From Papaver somniferum (taxonomy: Eukaryota > Streptophyta > Magnoliopsida > Ranunculales > Papaveraceae): DNA of 64,000 nt. The notes beneath the pieces were generated by a model that did not search any database, was not told the origin of the DNA, and saw only the letters and a list, made by a program, of their open reading frames with translations. The DNA is taken from NCBI RefSeq assembly GCF_003573695.1, contig NC_039362.1, forward strand, positions 10,484,489 to 10,548,488, read 5' to 3'. Shown here one piece after another: positions 12,344 through 24,847 of the stretch. The first letter of the stretch is position 1. The number at the start of each line of letters is the position of its first letter. Made by a program: the position numbers and the translations under genes.

Positions 12344-15003
12344 TGATGAGTGCCTAATATTGTATATATTTATCCCTTTTTGTTGGCATTTAACTCATCT
12401 TTTGTGCAGTAATTCTACATTTTATCCCATATTATGTATTTTCATTGTTTTCAAGAATAAATATTTTTCTTACTTAATTTTGCATTTTTAGGTAATAAAT
12501 AAAGTCTGGATGACTTGCGGAGCGGAAAAGAGCTGAAGAGTGGTGAAAAGCCGGGAGGAATTACGCAAGGAAGCCGCAAAGAATGGTGCGCACAAGACCA
12601 AAAAGCTAGGAATGGGCTCAAGAAGGAAGAATTGTTCTTAAAGAAGATATGGGCTTGGCATACCCAAGGCCCAAAACCCTTACCCAAACCCATTTTCTAT
12701 ATCCATACCCGCCTCCATTCTCAACCGTTAGATTGGATCCAACTCATCATCCTACGGTCGCTCATTCATAGAGCATCAAAATCTGAAGTCTCTGCCAAAC
12801 ACCACAGCGCTTAAATTCCAAGCCTTCAGATTAGATCACATTTAGATCCTACGGTCGCTCCTTTGCCTGCGCATCAAATCTCGATACTTCCGCTTAACAC
12901 TACAGTACCTAACATCATCTAACACCGTTGACTTCGTTGTGTTTCAAAATCCAACGGTTGCATCGATTCATCTCTTATCTCACCGTTAGATCTACCAACC
13001 ATCTTCGCATCCCGCAGCTCAGAGTCACAAAACATCAAAATTTGATGAAGCCGCCACACACTGGAGCACCAAACCCTATACCAGCTACCCAAACGCACCC
13101 TTCTCCCAAAACATCGATTTCACCTTCTCCTTCACAGACCATGTGCAGAGAGCTCTGCAACCACCATGTACGCCACCACCTTCTTCAACTCCACTGCCAC
13201 CACCACACCTCCACCATCATCACCCATATCTTTCTCCATCATTACCCCTTGTTCTAGCATTCTATTATAGAGTTTTCTCCCCTAATTCTCTCTAAAAACC
13301 TAGGGAAGAAATCAATAAAATAGGACGAGTTGGAAATTCAATTAGAAGCATGGAGAGGAGCAGAGGACCAAGGGAAGAATGGGTCGAAAGAAGACTCGTA
13401 AAATCACATGTTAGGTGAGTTTAATTTCAAACCCTAATTTCTTAATTTTTAGGGTTTTTCTAGCAAACCTAATTTTTTGATAGGGAAAGCCTAGAGAAGA
13501 ACAAAGATGATATGGGTATGGCCGAATTAGGTGAATTAGGTGAGAAATCCCAATTATTTTAATGTTTTCAATTTGGGGATTTTTTGGGTTAAAACCCTAA
13601 TTTTGTAATTGGGTATAAATAGGAACTTTGGGATGTTGTAATTTTCATGCTGGAATAGCCAGTGTCATTTGGTCTAATTTTGGGAGAGCTGGATTAGCCA
13701 GTCTCTCCAATCTTTGTGCTATTCATATTTTGCTCTTGTTTTATCCATTGTTAACTGTTACTGTGAGGTTTGATGCTGGACTAGCCAGTGTCCAGAACTT
13801 AGTTCTGTTAATGTTCAATTTCAGTTCAATTTTAGTTCAATTTTCAATTTCAGTTCAATTTCATTTCTGTTCATGTGTGTTAGTTTCTTTCCCTGTTTTA
13901 ATTTCCTGTTGATGTTCATGTTTGTTATGTTCCTGTTGATGTGCATTTTTAATTTCCTGTTTTAATATCCTGTTGATGTCCTGTTAATGTGTGTTGTTCC
14001 TGTTGATGTTTGTGTTCCATGTAATGTTAGTTTAGTGGAATGTTAGGCTAGAAATCTCAGTGCATTGAGTTGATTGAGCAGTGGGGAGAAACTAGTGCTC
14101 ACTAGTGACTGTGAGCAAGCTGGTTCTCTTCCCACTCTAGAAGAATGCCTAGAGACATTGACTTGGCTTTGTTTCTTTTTCTTATTCATTTCCTTAGCTA
14201 TCTCCACATCCCTGCCCTTGGCCTTAGGCCTTGGTTTGTATTGTCATCTTTTTGCTGTCGTATTGCTTTGTTTAGTTCTTGGCTGTTCTTTTGTTTCTGT
14301 TTTGCTTCCATCTTTGGCCATTGGACACTGTTTTTCTTCCTCCTCCCTACCCTGCTACTCAGTGCTTTGGCCACTTCCTTGCAAACTGCTAGTGCTGCGT
14401 GCCTCTGCTCCAGCTGCTGTTGCAGCTGCTTCCTAGCCAGCAACTCTGCTCCTTCTCCAGCTGCCTTGCTTGCTGCCAGCTTCTCCACTGTCCCTGCTGG
14501 TCTGTGCTGCTTCTCTCCCATCTGCCAAGTCCAGCTTTGCCAAGCCTGGCTGCAAAGCCCAGTTTCAAATATAATCCATTAAAGCCCAATGTAAATTCAA
14601 GACAAAGCCCATTGTAAATTGTTGAAAGACCACAGGCCCAGCTCAAACCAAAGCCCAAACCATTCAACTGTGGGCTTAACCCAAAAGCCTAACTCAAAGG
14701 ACTAAGGCCAGTTCATTCTTAGGAATAAGGCCAAAGCCAACTTCAATCACAAGCCCATTTACACTTCAAAGACCAACTGAGCCCAAGCTCAGTTAAACCC
14801 ATTTCAAAAATATTCAAAGGTCCAAAACACTTCACTTCATCATTACAAACAAACCCATTAAGCCCAATTTACCCAAAGGGTATTCAAAGCCCAACAGTTC
14901 CAAAGCGTATTCATAACCCATTGGTACCACAACCCTTTGATACCTAAGCCCAACAACAATTTAGGAGCCCAAAATAGCTAGAACACTTCAAAAACACTCC
15001 CAG
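12344..15003 (+). repeat. LTR1 of the gag-only element
   Basis: It is nearly identical to LTR2, and to the first part of LTR3. A promoter-like TATAAATAG is at 13614-13622. Similarity to LTR3 stops at CTCCCAG (about 15003). LTR3 then has 116 more bases, including 'gtggatcgacccgtacttg' and the CACCA end, which are missing here together with any primer-binding site. The same loss is seen at LTR2. Confidence 0.7.
13614..13622 (+). promoter_or_regulatory. LTR1 TATA box
   Basis: TATAAATAG lies mid-LTR and is conserved at 19860-19868 (LTR2) and 26112-26120 (LTR3). This fits the LTR promoter, with the U3/R boundary about 30 bp downstream. Confidence 0.5.
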
Positions 15004-15657
15004 CTGAGCTTCCAATTTTTTTAAGAGAACCCATTTTTTTGAAGAGAACCCATTTAGGTAACCCATTTAAGAGAACCCGAATTGTGGGCTTCCAATTTTT
15101 TTAATTGTGGGCATGTAATATTAAAGCCAATTTTTGGGCTTCTCTTATTTTCTGTTGGGTTTGTAATAATTTATTTGTGGGCTTGTTTAATTTGTGGGCT
15201 TGTATTTAATTTTTGTGAGCTTGTTTAATTTGGACTTGTATTTTGTATTCTGGGTTTTTAAACCCAGCTGAGCTTGTAACCGATCACGCTAGTTGAACTC
15301 GTTAGTGGGCCGAGTACCCAAATTCTAGGCCGAGATTTTGGACTCAGTTCCACCAAAAGTTTTCAACCAAGCGGAGCCAAAGAAAACGCAAAACAAACAG
15401 TGGGCTTGCTCCCATTCAAAAACCAAATTTATTTTCTTTTGCAAAAAAAAAAAAAAAAAAAAAAATTCTTTTTCTCCCATTCAAAATTTTTTTACTTGCT
15501 CCCATTTTAAACCAATTTTTCTTCTTTATCCCATCTTAAACCAAAAGTTTTATTTTACTCCCATTTCAAACCAAATTTTCAAATGTCTCCCCAAAACCAA
15601 ATTTTTCCCATAAAAAACCAAATTTTTGAAAACCCATTAAAACCAAATGGGGCTTTG

Positions 15658-16310
15658 TGTCTTTTCAATATGGGCCAACCTCGTGCTCTCCATGAATACA
15701 TGTATCCATCAATAAAAATTCCATATCATGTATTGTATTACCTCAAACCAATAACCCTTTTAAAATAAATGCAAGCATGATACAAATACTTCATATTTCG
15801 AGGGTTCGATTCTGAGAACCCCTAACTCATGTAAGAGAGTTTGAACAAATTTGTCGGACTATGCAACCTGATCATATGTCCGAAGACTCTCTGAATTGCG
15901 TTTGTTTACATTTTCTTTAAAGGAAAGGGCCAAAACATGGTTTTACGGTTTGAGACCACAATCAATCAACACTTGGGACCAACTCACAGATCTATTTTCA
16001 AAAAATTCTTTCCACATCATAGGACCATCGCTATTCGTCAAAGTATCAATTGTTTTGTCCAATTGGATGAGGAAACTGTTTTTCACTATTTCGAACGTTT
16101 TAATGATTTGTTGAGCGAATGTCCGCACCATGGATTGAGAAGTGGAGACTTGTCGTCATCCTCTATGAGGGACTAGACTTTAAATCTCGAACCATGGTTG
16201 AGTCTATGTGTAATGTAAGTTTATTGATAAATCTGTGGATGATGCATGGAATTTTTTAGCCGAGATTGCAGAGAAAACCCATCAATGGGAATCCGTTAGG
16301 GAAACAGGAA
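15658..16310 (+). pseudogene. Broken gag, internal region A
   Basis: Pieces of the gag domain seen intact in region B (LKERAKTWFYGLRPQSI, FERFNDL) are present in changing frames. Single-base losses relative to region B, for example CTCTGAATTGCG against CTCTGAAATTGCG near 15890, and a lost base in the ATGTCCATTTTC-like repeats downstream, scatter the frame. It shares with region B the frame break near the CACCATGGATTGAG site. A product is very unlikely. Confidence 0.7.
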
Positions 16311-16429
16311 CAACACACATGATATGAGTCACCCCCATGAATTAGAGTTTTATTCTTGTAATAGCTCCGACCTTAGGATTGAAAATTATCCTAGATTGCC
16401 AAATCCCATGATGATGATGATGATTATGA

Positions 16430-17158
16430 GTTATGTTAGAAGAACATGTCTATACTGAAAATGTTATGGAAACCTTTGGGTTCAAATACATTAGGCTTCT
16501 CTGCCCCGACCTAATGCATGATATTCTTCTAGTATTCCATGTGATTTCCCCTGATGTGCCGATACACGAGAATAAATCTGTTGATTGATGTTGATAATTC
16601 TGATTGTGATCTTGCCAATTTGATTGATGATTGTGAGCATGATGTGACATGTGTAGATGAGTTATAAGATTTTGATTTGATTGATAATGATATGCCTATT
16701 CTTCTACCTAAGTCACAATCTGATGGCCTTCCAACCAACCTAGATTTGGTTTGTACCCATATTGTCAAACCGATTTTTCTGAAAATTCCAATCTAGGATT
16801 GGAACGTTGTGCCTCCCAAGTCCTCTTGGACTATTTTGCTTCAAAATATAACACTTTAAAGAGCCACAGTTGGAATGCATTTCTTTGCCCATCCCGAAAA
16901 CAGTCCATTATGAGTTAGACTTTTGAATCCTGAACCCCTAAAATGTTAGATTTTGTGCTTAAAAGTGAACCTGTTGAAAAATTTTGGTTTAGGGGTGATT
17001 CATTCGGTTTTTCACTCTCACTCCCATTTAAGTCCAATTTTAGTGTTTTGAAACTTTCTATGTCTCTACACTTTTTCTTTTGGGTTGATCCTCAACTCTT
17101 TAGATTGTTAGTGTATGGTGAATTTTTTGTATATAATCCAGTAGATAAAATTTCTTAA
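16430..17158 (+). pseudogene. Broken second ORF, internal region A
   Basis: This corresponds to the 257-residue ORF at 22655-23428. Only the C-terminal 71 residues (16943-17158) are still open. Single-base deletions break the rest. No function is recognised. Confidence 0.6.
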
Positions 17159-18586
17159 AAACCCTTTTGTTCCTTTTGTATATATTTTGCTAATCCAATA
17201 TGATCTCGGCTGAAATATGTTGGATTTTTGCCTTGAATAACGGAGTTTTAATTCTGCTTTCGCCGAAATCGGGTATTCTCTCTCCTTTTACTCTACTCAG
17301 CATGTCCCTTTCCATATGTTGCATTTTAATTCTTTCCATATTTTGAAACATTGAGGACAATGTTTAGTTTAGGTTTGGGGGTATAGAGTAGATACCACGA
17401 TAATATGCCATAATTGAAAACAAAACTCCATCTTTTTGAAAAAATTGAAAAATTACAAAAAAATTTGAAAAATCAAAATTCAAAAAAATTAAAAAAATGA
17501 AAAATCATAAAAATGGAGCTCATTTACCTTGAAATGTTGACTCTTGTGCAAATATGTAATTATTAGGAGTCTTAGTCTAGAATTTAGGCACCCTGATTCT
17601 AGCACAATTCACATTGTGATAAGAAATTTGCACGCGCACGATCTACCAATACATGTATGGCCTCGATCTTCAAGGTGTTTGATAGGAAGTTACGATTGCC
17701 AATCACTTTAGAATACTGAACGAAACTTGACTAGCTTGTTCTTTGGTTGGTTGGGATAGAAGGTGGAGGTTACATTAAGAAAGACAACCATCGAATTTAA
17801 CTGGGTGCATCAAAAAGGGCTACCTCTTGCAAAGTGTCATGTAATTTTTGTTTCCTTTTGTATATGTATCAAAAGTGTTTCCTTCAAAAAAAAAAAAAAA
17901 AAAAAAAACGATGTATATATTCAGAAAAAAAAGAAAAAAAAAAGAGAAAAAAATATCAGAAAAATACAAAAAAATCAAGTATTTATCAATTCCATCATCT
18001 CTTGTTCCAAAAATAAAAAGAGAATAGTCAATGTAAATAAGAGTCATTTTGTTGTTTCATTGTAATAAGCAAGGAAGGGTGTATGCCATTGATGTACAAC
18101 GCGAGTAATTGTGAAATACCTCCAACTCATTCACAATTCTCGTAAAGTCCAGACAGCTAGCTAGATTTCGACCTCAGTTCTTAGCCTGAGAAACTATCTC
18201 TTGGTGATTAGTAGTCATAACTTCATATCTTTCTTTACACATGTGTAGATACACTTTACACTCTTATCACATGTCTTTTTTTGTTATCAGTGCTAGGATT
18301 GTGCCTTTGATAGCTAGATTGACATCTCCATTTTGCTGTGAGCTTAAACTGTTTTGCACATGTCACATTTGATGGAATCTGAGCTTATATTTTTACCTAG
18401 AACTTTGTAGGTACGTTCTAAGCAAACCTTCACGAGACTTCAACTCGTCCACTAGGGACACTTAGTGGTTTAAAAGGCTTAGTGCATACGCTAAATGCAT
18501 TCGAGAGACCAGCGACAGTGGTATAGTTAGGATTTCCTTAGTTTTGTTTTACTTGAGGACAAGTAAAATTCACGTTTGGGGGTATT

Positions 18587-21264
18587 TGATGAGTGCCTAA
18601 TATTGTATATATTTATCCCTTTTTGTTGGCATTTAACTCATCTTTTGTGCAGTAATTCTACATTTTATCCCATATTCTGTATTTTCATTGTTTTCAAGAA
18701 TAAATATTTTTCTTACTTAATTTTGCATTTTTAGGTAATAAATAAAGTCTGGATGACTTGCGGAGCGGAAAAGAGCTGAAGAGTGGTGAAAAGCCGGGAG
18801 GAATTACGCAAGGAAGCCGCAAAGAATGGTGCGCACATGACCCAAAAGCTAGGAATGGGCTCAAGAAGGAAGAATTGTTCTTAAAGAAGATATGGGCTTG
18901 GCATACCCAAGGCCCAAAACCCTTACCCAAACCCATTTTCTATATCCATACCCGCCTCCATTCTCAACCGTTAGATTGGATCCAACTCATCATCCTACGG
19001 TCGCTCATTCATAGAGCATCAAAATGTGAAGTCTCTGCCAAACACCACAGCGCTTAAATTCCAAGCCTTCAGATTAGATCACATTTAGATCCTACGGTCG
19101 CTCCTTTGCCTGCGCATCAAATCTCGATACTTCCGCTTAACACTACAGTACCTAACATCATCTAACACCGTTGACTTCGTTGTGTTTCAAAATCCAACGG
19201 TTGCATCGATTCATCTCTTATCTCACCGTTAGATCTACCAACCATCTTCGCATCCCGCAGCTCAGAGTCACAAAACATCAAAATTTGATGAAGCCGCCAC
19301 ACACTGGAGCACCAAACCCTATACCAGCTACCCAAACGCACCCTTCTCCCAAAACATCGATTTCACCTTCTCCTTCACAGACCATGTGCAGAGAGCTCTG
19401 CAACCACCATGTACGCCACCACCTTCTTCAACTCCACTGCCACCACCACACCTCCACCATCATCACCCCTATCTTTCTCCATCATTACCCCCTTGTTCTA
19501 GCCTTCTATTATATAGTTTTCTCCCCTAATTTCTCTCTAAAAACCTAGGGAAGAAATCAATAAAATAGGACGAGTTGGAAATTCAATTAGAAAGCATGGA
19601 GAGGAGCAGAGGACCAAGGGGAAGAATGGGTCGAAAGAAGACTCGTAAAATCACATGTTAGGTGAGTTTAATTTCAAACCCTAATTTCTTAATTTTTAGG
19701 GTTTTTCTAGCAAACCTAATTTTTGATAGGGAAAGCCTAGAGAAGAACAAAGATGATATGGGTATGGCCGAATTAGGTGAATTAGGTGAGAAATCCCAAT
19801 TATTTTAATGTTTTCAATTTGGGGATTTTTTGGGTTAAAACCCTAATTTTGTAATTGGGTATAAATAGGAACTTTGGGATGTTGTAATTTTCATGCTGGA
19901 ATAGCCAGTGTCATTTGGTCTGATTTTGGGAGAGCTGGATTAGCCAGTCTCTCCAATCTTTGTGCTATTCATATTTTGCTCTTGTTTTATCCATTGTTAA
20001 CTGTTACTGTGAGGTTTGATGCTGGACTAGCCAGTGTCCAGAACTTAGTTCTGTTAATGTTCAATTTCAGTTCAATTTTAGTTCAATTTTCAATTTCAGT
20101 TCAATTTCATTTCTGTTCATGTGTGTTAGTTTCTTTCCCTGTTTTAATTTCCTGTTGATGTTCATGTTTGTTATGTTCCTGTTGATGTGCATGTTTTAAT
20201 TTCCTGTTTTAATATCCTGTTGATGTCCTGTTAATGTGTGTTGTTCCTGTTGATGTTTGTGTTCCATGTAATGTTAGTTTAGTGGAATTTTAGGCTAGAA
20301 ATCTCAGTGCATTGAGTTGATTGAGCAGTGGGGAGAAACTAGTGCTCACTAGTGACTGTGAGCAAGCTGGTTCTCTTCCCACTCTAGAAGAATGCCTAGA
20401 GACATTGACTTGGCTTTGTTTCTTTTTCTTATTCATTTTCCTTAGCTATCTCCACATCCCTGCCCTTGGCCTTAGGCCTTGGTTTGTATTGTCATCTTTC
20501 TTTGCTGTCTAGTATTTGCTTTGTTTAGTTCTTGGCTGTTCTTTTGTTTTCTGTTTTGCTTCCATCTTTGGCCATTGGCCACTGTTTTTCTTCCTCCTCC
20601 CTACCCTGCTACTCAGTGCTTTGGCCACTGCCTTGCAAACTGCTAGTGCTTCTGTGCCTCTGCTCCAGCTGCTGTTGCAGCTGCTTCCTAGCCAGCAACT
20701 CTGCTCCTTCTCCAGCTGCCTTGCTTGCTGCCAGCTTCTCCACTGTCCCTGCTGGTCTGTGCTGCTTCTTCTCCCAGCTGCCAAGTCCAGCTTTGCCAAG
20801 CCTGGCTGCAAAGCCCAGTTTCAAATATAATCCATTAAAGCCCAATGTAATTTAATTCAAGACAAAAGCCCATTGTAAATTGTTGAAAGACCACAGGCCC
20901 AGCTCAAACCAAAGCCCAAACCATTCAACTGTGGGCTTAACCCAAAAGCCTAACTCAAAGGACTAAGGCCAGTTCATTCTTAGGAATAAGGCCAAAGCCA
21001 ACTTCAATCACAAGCCCATTTACACTTCAAAGACCAACTGAGCCCAAGCTCAGTTCAACCCATTTCAAAAATATTCAAAGGTCCAAAACACTTCACTTCA
21101 TCATTACAAACAAACACATTAAGCCCAATTTACCCAAAGGGTATTCAAAGCCCAACAGTTCCAAAGCGTATTCATAACCCATTGGTACCACAACCCTTTG
21201 ATACCTAAGCCCAAAAACAATTTAGGAGCCCAAAATAGCTAGAACACTTCAAAAACACTCCCAG
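18587..21264 (+). repeat. LTR2 of the gag-only element
   Basis: It is nearly identical to LTR1, including the TATAAATAG box (19860-19868) and the truncated end at CTCCCAG. It lies between two internal regions, acting as the 3' LTR of the left unit and the 5' LTR of the right unit. Confidence 0.75.
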
Positions 21265-21705
21265 CTGAGCTTCCAATTTTTTTAAGAGAACCCATTTTTT
21301 TTTAAGAGAACCCATTTAGGTAACCCATTTAAGAGAACCCGAATTGTGGGCTTCCAATTTTTTTAATTGTGGGCATGTAATATTAAAGCCAATTTTTGGG
21401 CTTCTCTTATTTTCTGTTGGGTTTGTAATAATTTATTTGTGGGCTTGTTTAATTTGTGGGCTTGTATTTAATTTTTGTGAGCTTGTTTAATTTGGACTTG
21501 TATTTTGTATTCTGGGTTTTTAAACCCAGCTGAGCTTGTAACCGATCACGCTAGTTGAACTCGTTAGTGGGCCGAGTACCCAAATTCTAGGCCGAGATTT
21601 TGGACTCAGTTCCACCAAAAGTTTTCAACCAAGCGGAGCCAAAGAAAACGCAAAACAAACAGTGGGCTTGCTCCCATTCAAAAACCAAATTTTATTTTCT
21701 TTTGC

Positions 21706-21736
<31 letters not shown>

Positions 21737-21901
21737 CTCCCATTCAAAATTTTACTTGCTCCCATTTTAAACCAAATTTTCTTTTATCCCATTAAACCAA
21801 AGTTTTATTCTCCCATTTCAAAACCAAATTTCAAATGTCTCCACCAAAACCAAATTTTCCCATAAAAAACCAAATTTTTGAAAACCCATTAAAACCAAAT
21901 A

Positions 21902-22599
21902 GTGGGCTTTGTGTCTTTTCAAATGGGCCAACCTCGTGCTCTCCATGAATACATGTATCCGTCAATAAAAATTCCATTATCATGTATTGTATTACCTCAA
22001 ACCAATAACCCTTTTAAAATAAATGCAAGCATGATACAAATACTTCCTATATTTCGAGGGTTCGATTCTGAGAACCCCTATACTCATGTAAGAGAGTTTG
22101 AACAAATTTGTCGGACTATGCAACCTGATCATATGTCCGAAGACTCTCTGAAATTGCGTTTGTTTACATTTTCTTTAAAGGAAAGGGCCAAAACATGGTT
22201 TTACGGTTTGAGACCACAATCAATCAACACTTGGGACCAACTCACAGATCTATTTTTCAAAAAATTCTTTCCACATCATAGGACCATCGCTATTCGTCAA
22301 AGTATCAATTGTTTTGTCCAATTGGATGAGGAAACTGTTTTTCACTATTTTGAACGTTTTAATGATTTGTTGAGCGAATGTCCGCACCATGGATTGAGAA
22401 GTGGAGACTTGTCGTCATCCTCTATGAGGGACTAGACTTTAAATCTCGAACCATGGTTGAGTCTATGTGTAATGGTGAGTTTATTGATAAATCTGTGGAT
22501 GATGCATGGAATTTTTTAGCCGAGATTGCAGAGAAAACCCATCAATGGGAATCCGTTAGGGAAACAGGAACAACACCACATGATATGAGTCCCCCATGA
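21902..22599 (+). pseudogene. Gag of the gag-only element, frameshifted
   Basis: The open part, 21902-22435, encodes the retrotransposon gag core: FDSENPYTHVREFEQICRTM, LRLFTFSLKERAKTWFYGL and a FFKKFFPHH-like end, the usual order in Athila/Tat-type gypsy gags. At about 22390, after a CPHHG-encoding stretch, one base is missing. The homologous continuation (IEKWRLVVILYEGLDFKS, then DDAWNFLAEIAEKTHQWES) is in another frame, at 22378-22599. Region A has the same lesion, so it predates the duplication. Gag normally packages the element RNA. Confidence 0.75.
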
Positions 22600-22654
22600 A
22601 TTAGAGTTTTATTCTTGTAATAGCTCCGACCTTAGGATTGAAAATTATCCTAGA

Positions 22655-23428
22655 TTGCAAAATCCCTATCATGATGATGATGATGATTATGATGTTATGT
22701 TAGAAGAACATGTCTATACTGAAAATGTTATGGAACCTTTGGGTTCAAATACATTAGGCTTCTCTGCCCCGACCTTAATGCATGATATTTCTTCTAGTAT
22801 TCCATGTGATGTTTCCCCTGATGTGCCGATACACGAGAATAAATCTGTTGATGATGTTGATAATTCTGATTGTGATCTTGCCAATTTGATTGATGATTGT
22901 GAGCATGATGTGACATGTGTAGATGAGTTAGAAGATTTTGATTTGATTGATAATGATATGCCTATTCTTCTACCTAAGTCACAATCTGATGGCCTTCCAC
23001 CCAACCTAGATTTGGTTTGTACCCATATTGTCAAACCGATTTTTCTGAAAATTCCTAATCTAGGATTGGAACTGTGTGCCTCCCAAGTCCTCTTGGACTA
23101 TTTTGCTTCAAAATATAACACTTTTAAAGAGCCACAGTTGGAATGCATTTCTTTGCCCATCCCGAAAACAGTCCATTATGAGTTAGACCTTTTGAATCCT
23201 GAACCCCTAAAATTGTTAGATTTTGTGCTTAAAAGTGAACCTGTTGAAAAATTTTGGTTTAGGGGTGATTCATTCGGTTTTTCACTCTCACTCCCATTTA
23301 AGTCCAATTTTAGTGTTTTGAAACTTTCTATGTCTCTACACTTTTTCTTTTGGGTTGATCCTCAACTCTTTAGATTGTTAGTGTATGGTGAATTTTTTGT
23401 ATATAATCCAGTAGATAAAATTTCTTAA
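22655..23428 (+). CDS. Unidentified acidic ORF of the gag-only element
   Basis: This 257-residue frame has an N-terminal half rich in Asp and Glu (runs such as DDDDDYD and repeated DDV/DDC) and a more hydrophobic C-terminal half ending FFVYNPVDKIS. It follows gag where protease-pol would be expected, but I see no protease, RT or integrase motif. It may be the decayed end of gag plus spacer, or a lineage-specific protein. It stays open while its twin in region A is broken, which is weak evidence at best for a product. Confidence 0.4.
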   Translation: MQNPYHDDDDDYDVMLEEHVYTENVMEPLGSNTLGFSAPTLMHDISSSIPCDVSPDVPIHENKSVDDVDNSDCDLANLIDDCEHDVTCVDELEDFDLIDNDMPILLPKSQSDGLPPNLDLVCTHIVKPIFLKIPNLGLELCASQVLLDYFASKYNTFKEPQLECISLPIPKTVHYELDLLNPEPLKLLDFVLKSEPVEKFWFRGDSFGFSLSLPFKSNFSVLKLSMSLHFFFWVDPQLFRLLVYGEFFVYNPVDKIS

Positions 23429-24847
23429 AAACCCTTTTGTTCCTTTTGTATATATTTTGCTAATCCAATATGATCTCGGCTGAAATATGTTGGATTTTTG
23501 CCTTGAATAACGGAGTTTTAATTCTGCTTTCGCCGAAATCGGGTATTCTCTCTCCTTTTACTCTACTCAGCATGTCCCTTTCCATATGTTGCATTTTAAT
23601 TCTTTCCATATTTTGAAACATTGAGGACAATGTTTAGTTTAGGTTTGGGGGTATAGAGTAGATACCGATAATTGCCATAATTGAAAAAAACTCCTTCTTT
23701 TTGAAAAAATTGAAAAATTCCAAAAAAATTGAAAAATCAAAATTCAAAAAAAATTAAAAAAATGAAAAATCATAAAAATGGAGCTCATTTACCTTGAAAT
23801 GTTGACTCTTGTGCAAATATGTATTATTAGGAGTCTTAGTCTAGATATTTAGGCACCCTGATTCTAGCACAATTCACATAGTGATAAGAAATTTGCACGC
23901 GCACGATCTACCAATACATGTATGGCCTCGATCTTCAAGGTGTTTGATAGGAAGTTACGATTGCCAATCACTTTAGAATACTGAACGAAACTTGACTAGC
24001 TTGTTCTTTGGTTGGTTGGGATAGAAGGTGGAGGTTACATTAAGAAAGACAACCATCGAATTTAACTGGGTGCATCAAAAAGGGCTACCTCTTGCAAAGT
24101 GTCATGTAATTTTGTTTCCTTTTGTATATGTATCAAAAGTGTTTCCTTCAAAAAAAAAAAAAAAAAAAAAAAAACGAATAATTCAAAAAAAAAAAAAAAA
24201 AAAAAAAAAGAAAAAAATATCAGAAAAATACAAAAAAATCAAGTATTTATCAATTCCATCATCTCTTGTTCCAAAAATAAAAAGAGAATAGTCAATGTAA
24301 ATAAGAGTCATTTTGTTTGTTTCATTGTAATAAGCAAGGAGGGTGTATGCCATTGATGTACAACGCGAGTAATTGTGAAATACCTCCAACTCATTCACAA
24401 TTCTCGTAAAGTCCGGACAGCTAGCTAGATTTCGACCTCAGTTCTTAGCCTGAGAAACTATCTCTTGGTGATTAGTAGTCATAACTTCAGATCTTTCTTT
24501 ACACATGTGTAGATACACTTTACACTCTTATCACATGTCTTTTTTTGTTATCAGTGCTAGGATTGTGTTGATAGCTAGATTGACATCTCCATTTTGCTGT
24601 GAGCTTAAACTGTTTTGCACATGTCACATTTGATGGAATCTGAGCTTATATTTTGACCTAGAACTTTGTAGGTACGTTCTAAGCAAACCTTCACGAGACT
24701 TCAACTCGTCCACTAGGGACACTTAGTGGTTTAAAAGGCTTAGTGCATACGCTAAATGCATTCGAGAGACCAGCGACAGTGGTATAGTTAGGATTTCCTT
24801 AGTTTTGTTTTACTTGAGGACAAGTAAAATTCAGGTTTGGGGGTATT

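Larger units (their letters stand above)
15004..18586 (+). mobile_element. Internal region A of the gag-only element
   Basis: It starts with a leader rich in 'gggcttg' repeats, then long A-runs (from about 15440), a broken gag, a broken second ORF, and a terminal AT-rich part with A-runs near 17890 and 17930. It parallels 21265-24847 almost base for base. Compared with that copy it lacks many single bases, which destroy both reading frames. Confidence 0.75.
21265..24847 (+). mobile_element. Internal region B of the gag-only element
   Basis: This is the better preserved copy of internal region A, with an open gag N-terminal part, a 257-residue second ORF and a polypurine-like tract before LTR3. 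It contains three homopolymer A-runs longer than 20 bases (near 21706, 24150 and 24185). Confidence 0.75.

Noticed and set aside
14074..14582. Leu/Cys-rich ORFs in the LTRs (also near 20321-20855 and 26572-27023)
   Set aside because: Overlapping frames on both strands in LTR DNA rich in CTG/TGC; not conserved between LTRs.
17763..18065. Lysine-rich ORFs (also 24028-24356)
   Set aside because: They read through long A-runs and change frame between the two copies.
22067..22080. tRNA TPsiC-like GGGTTCGATTC
   Set aside because: It is part of the gag reading frame (FRGFDSENPY) in both bodies; no acceptor stem or anticodon arm around it.
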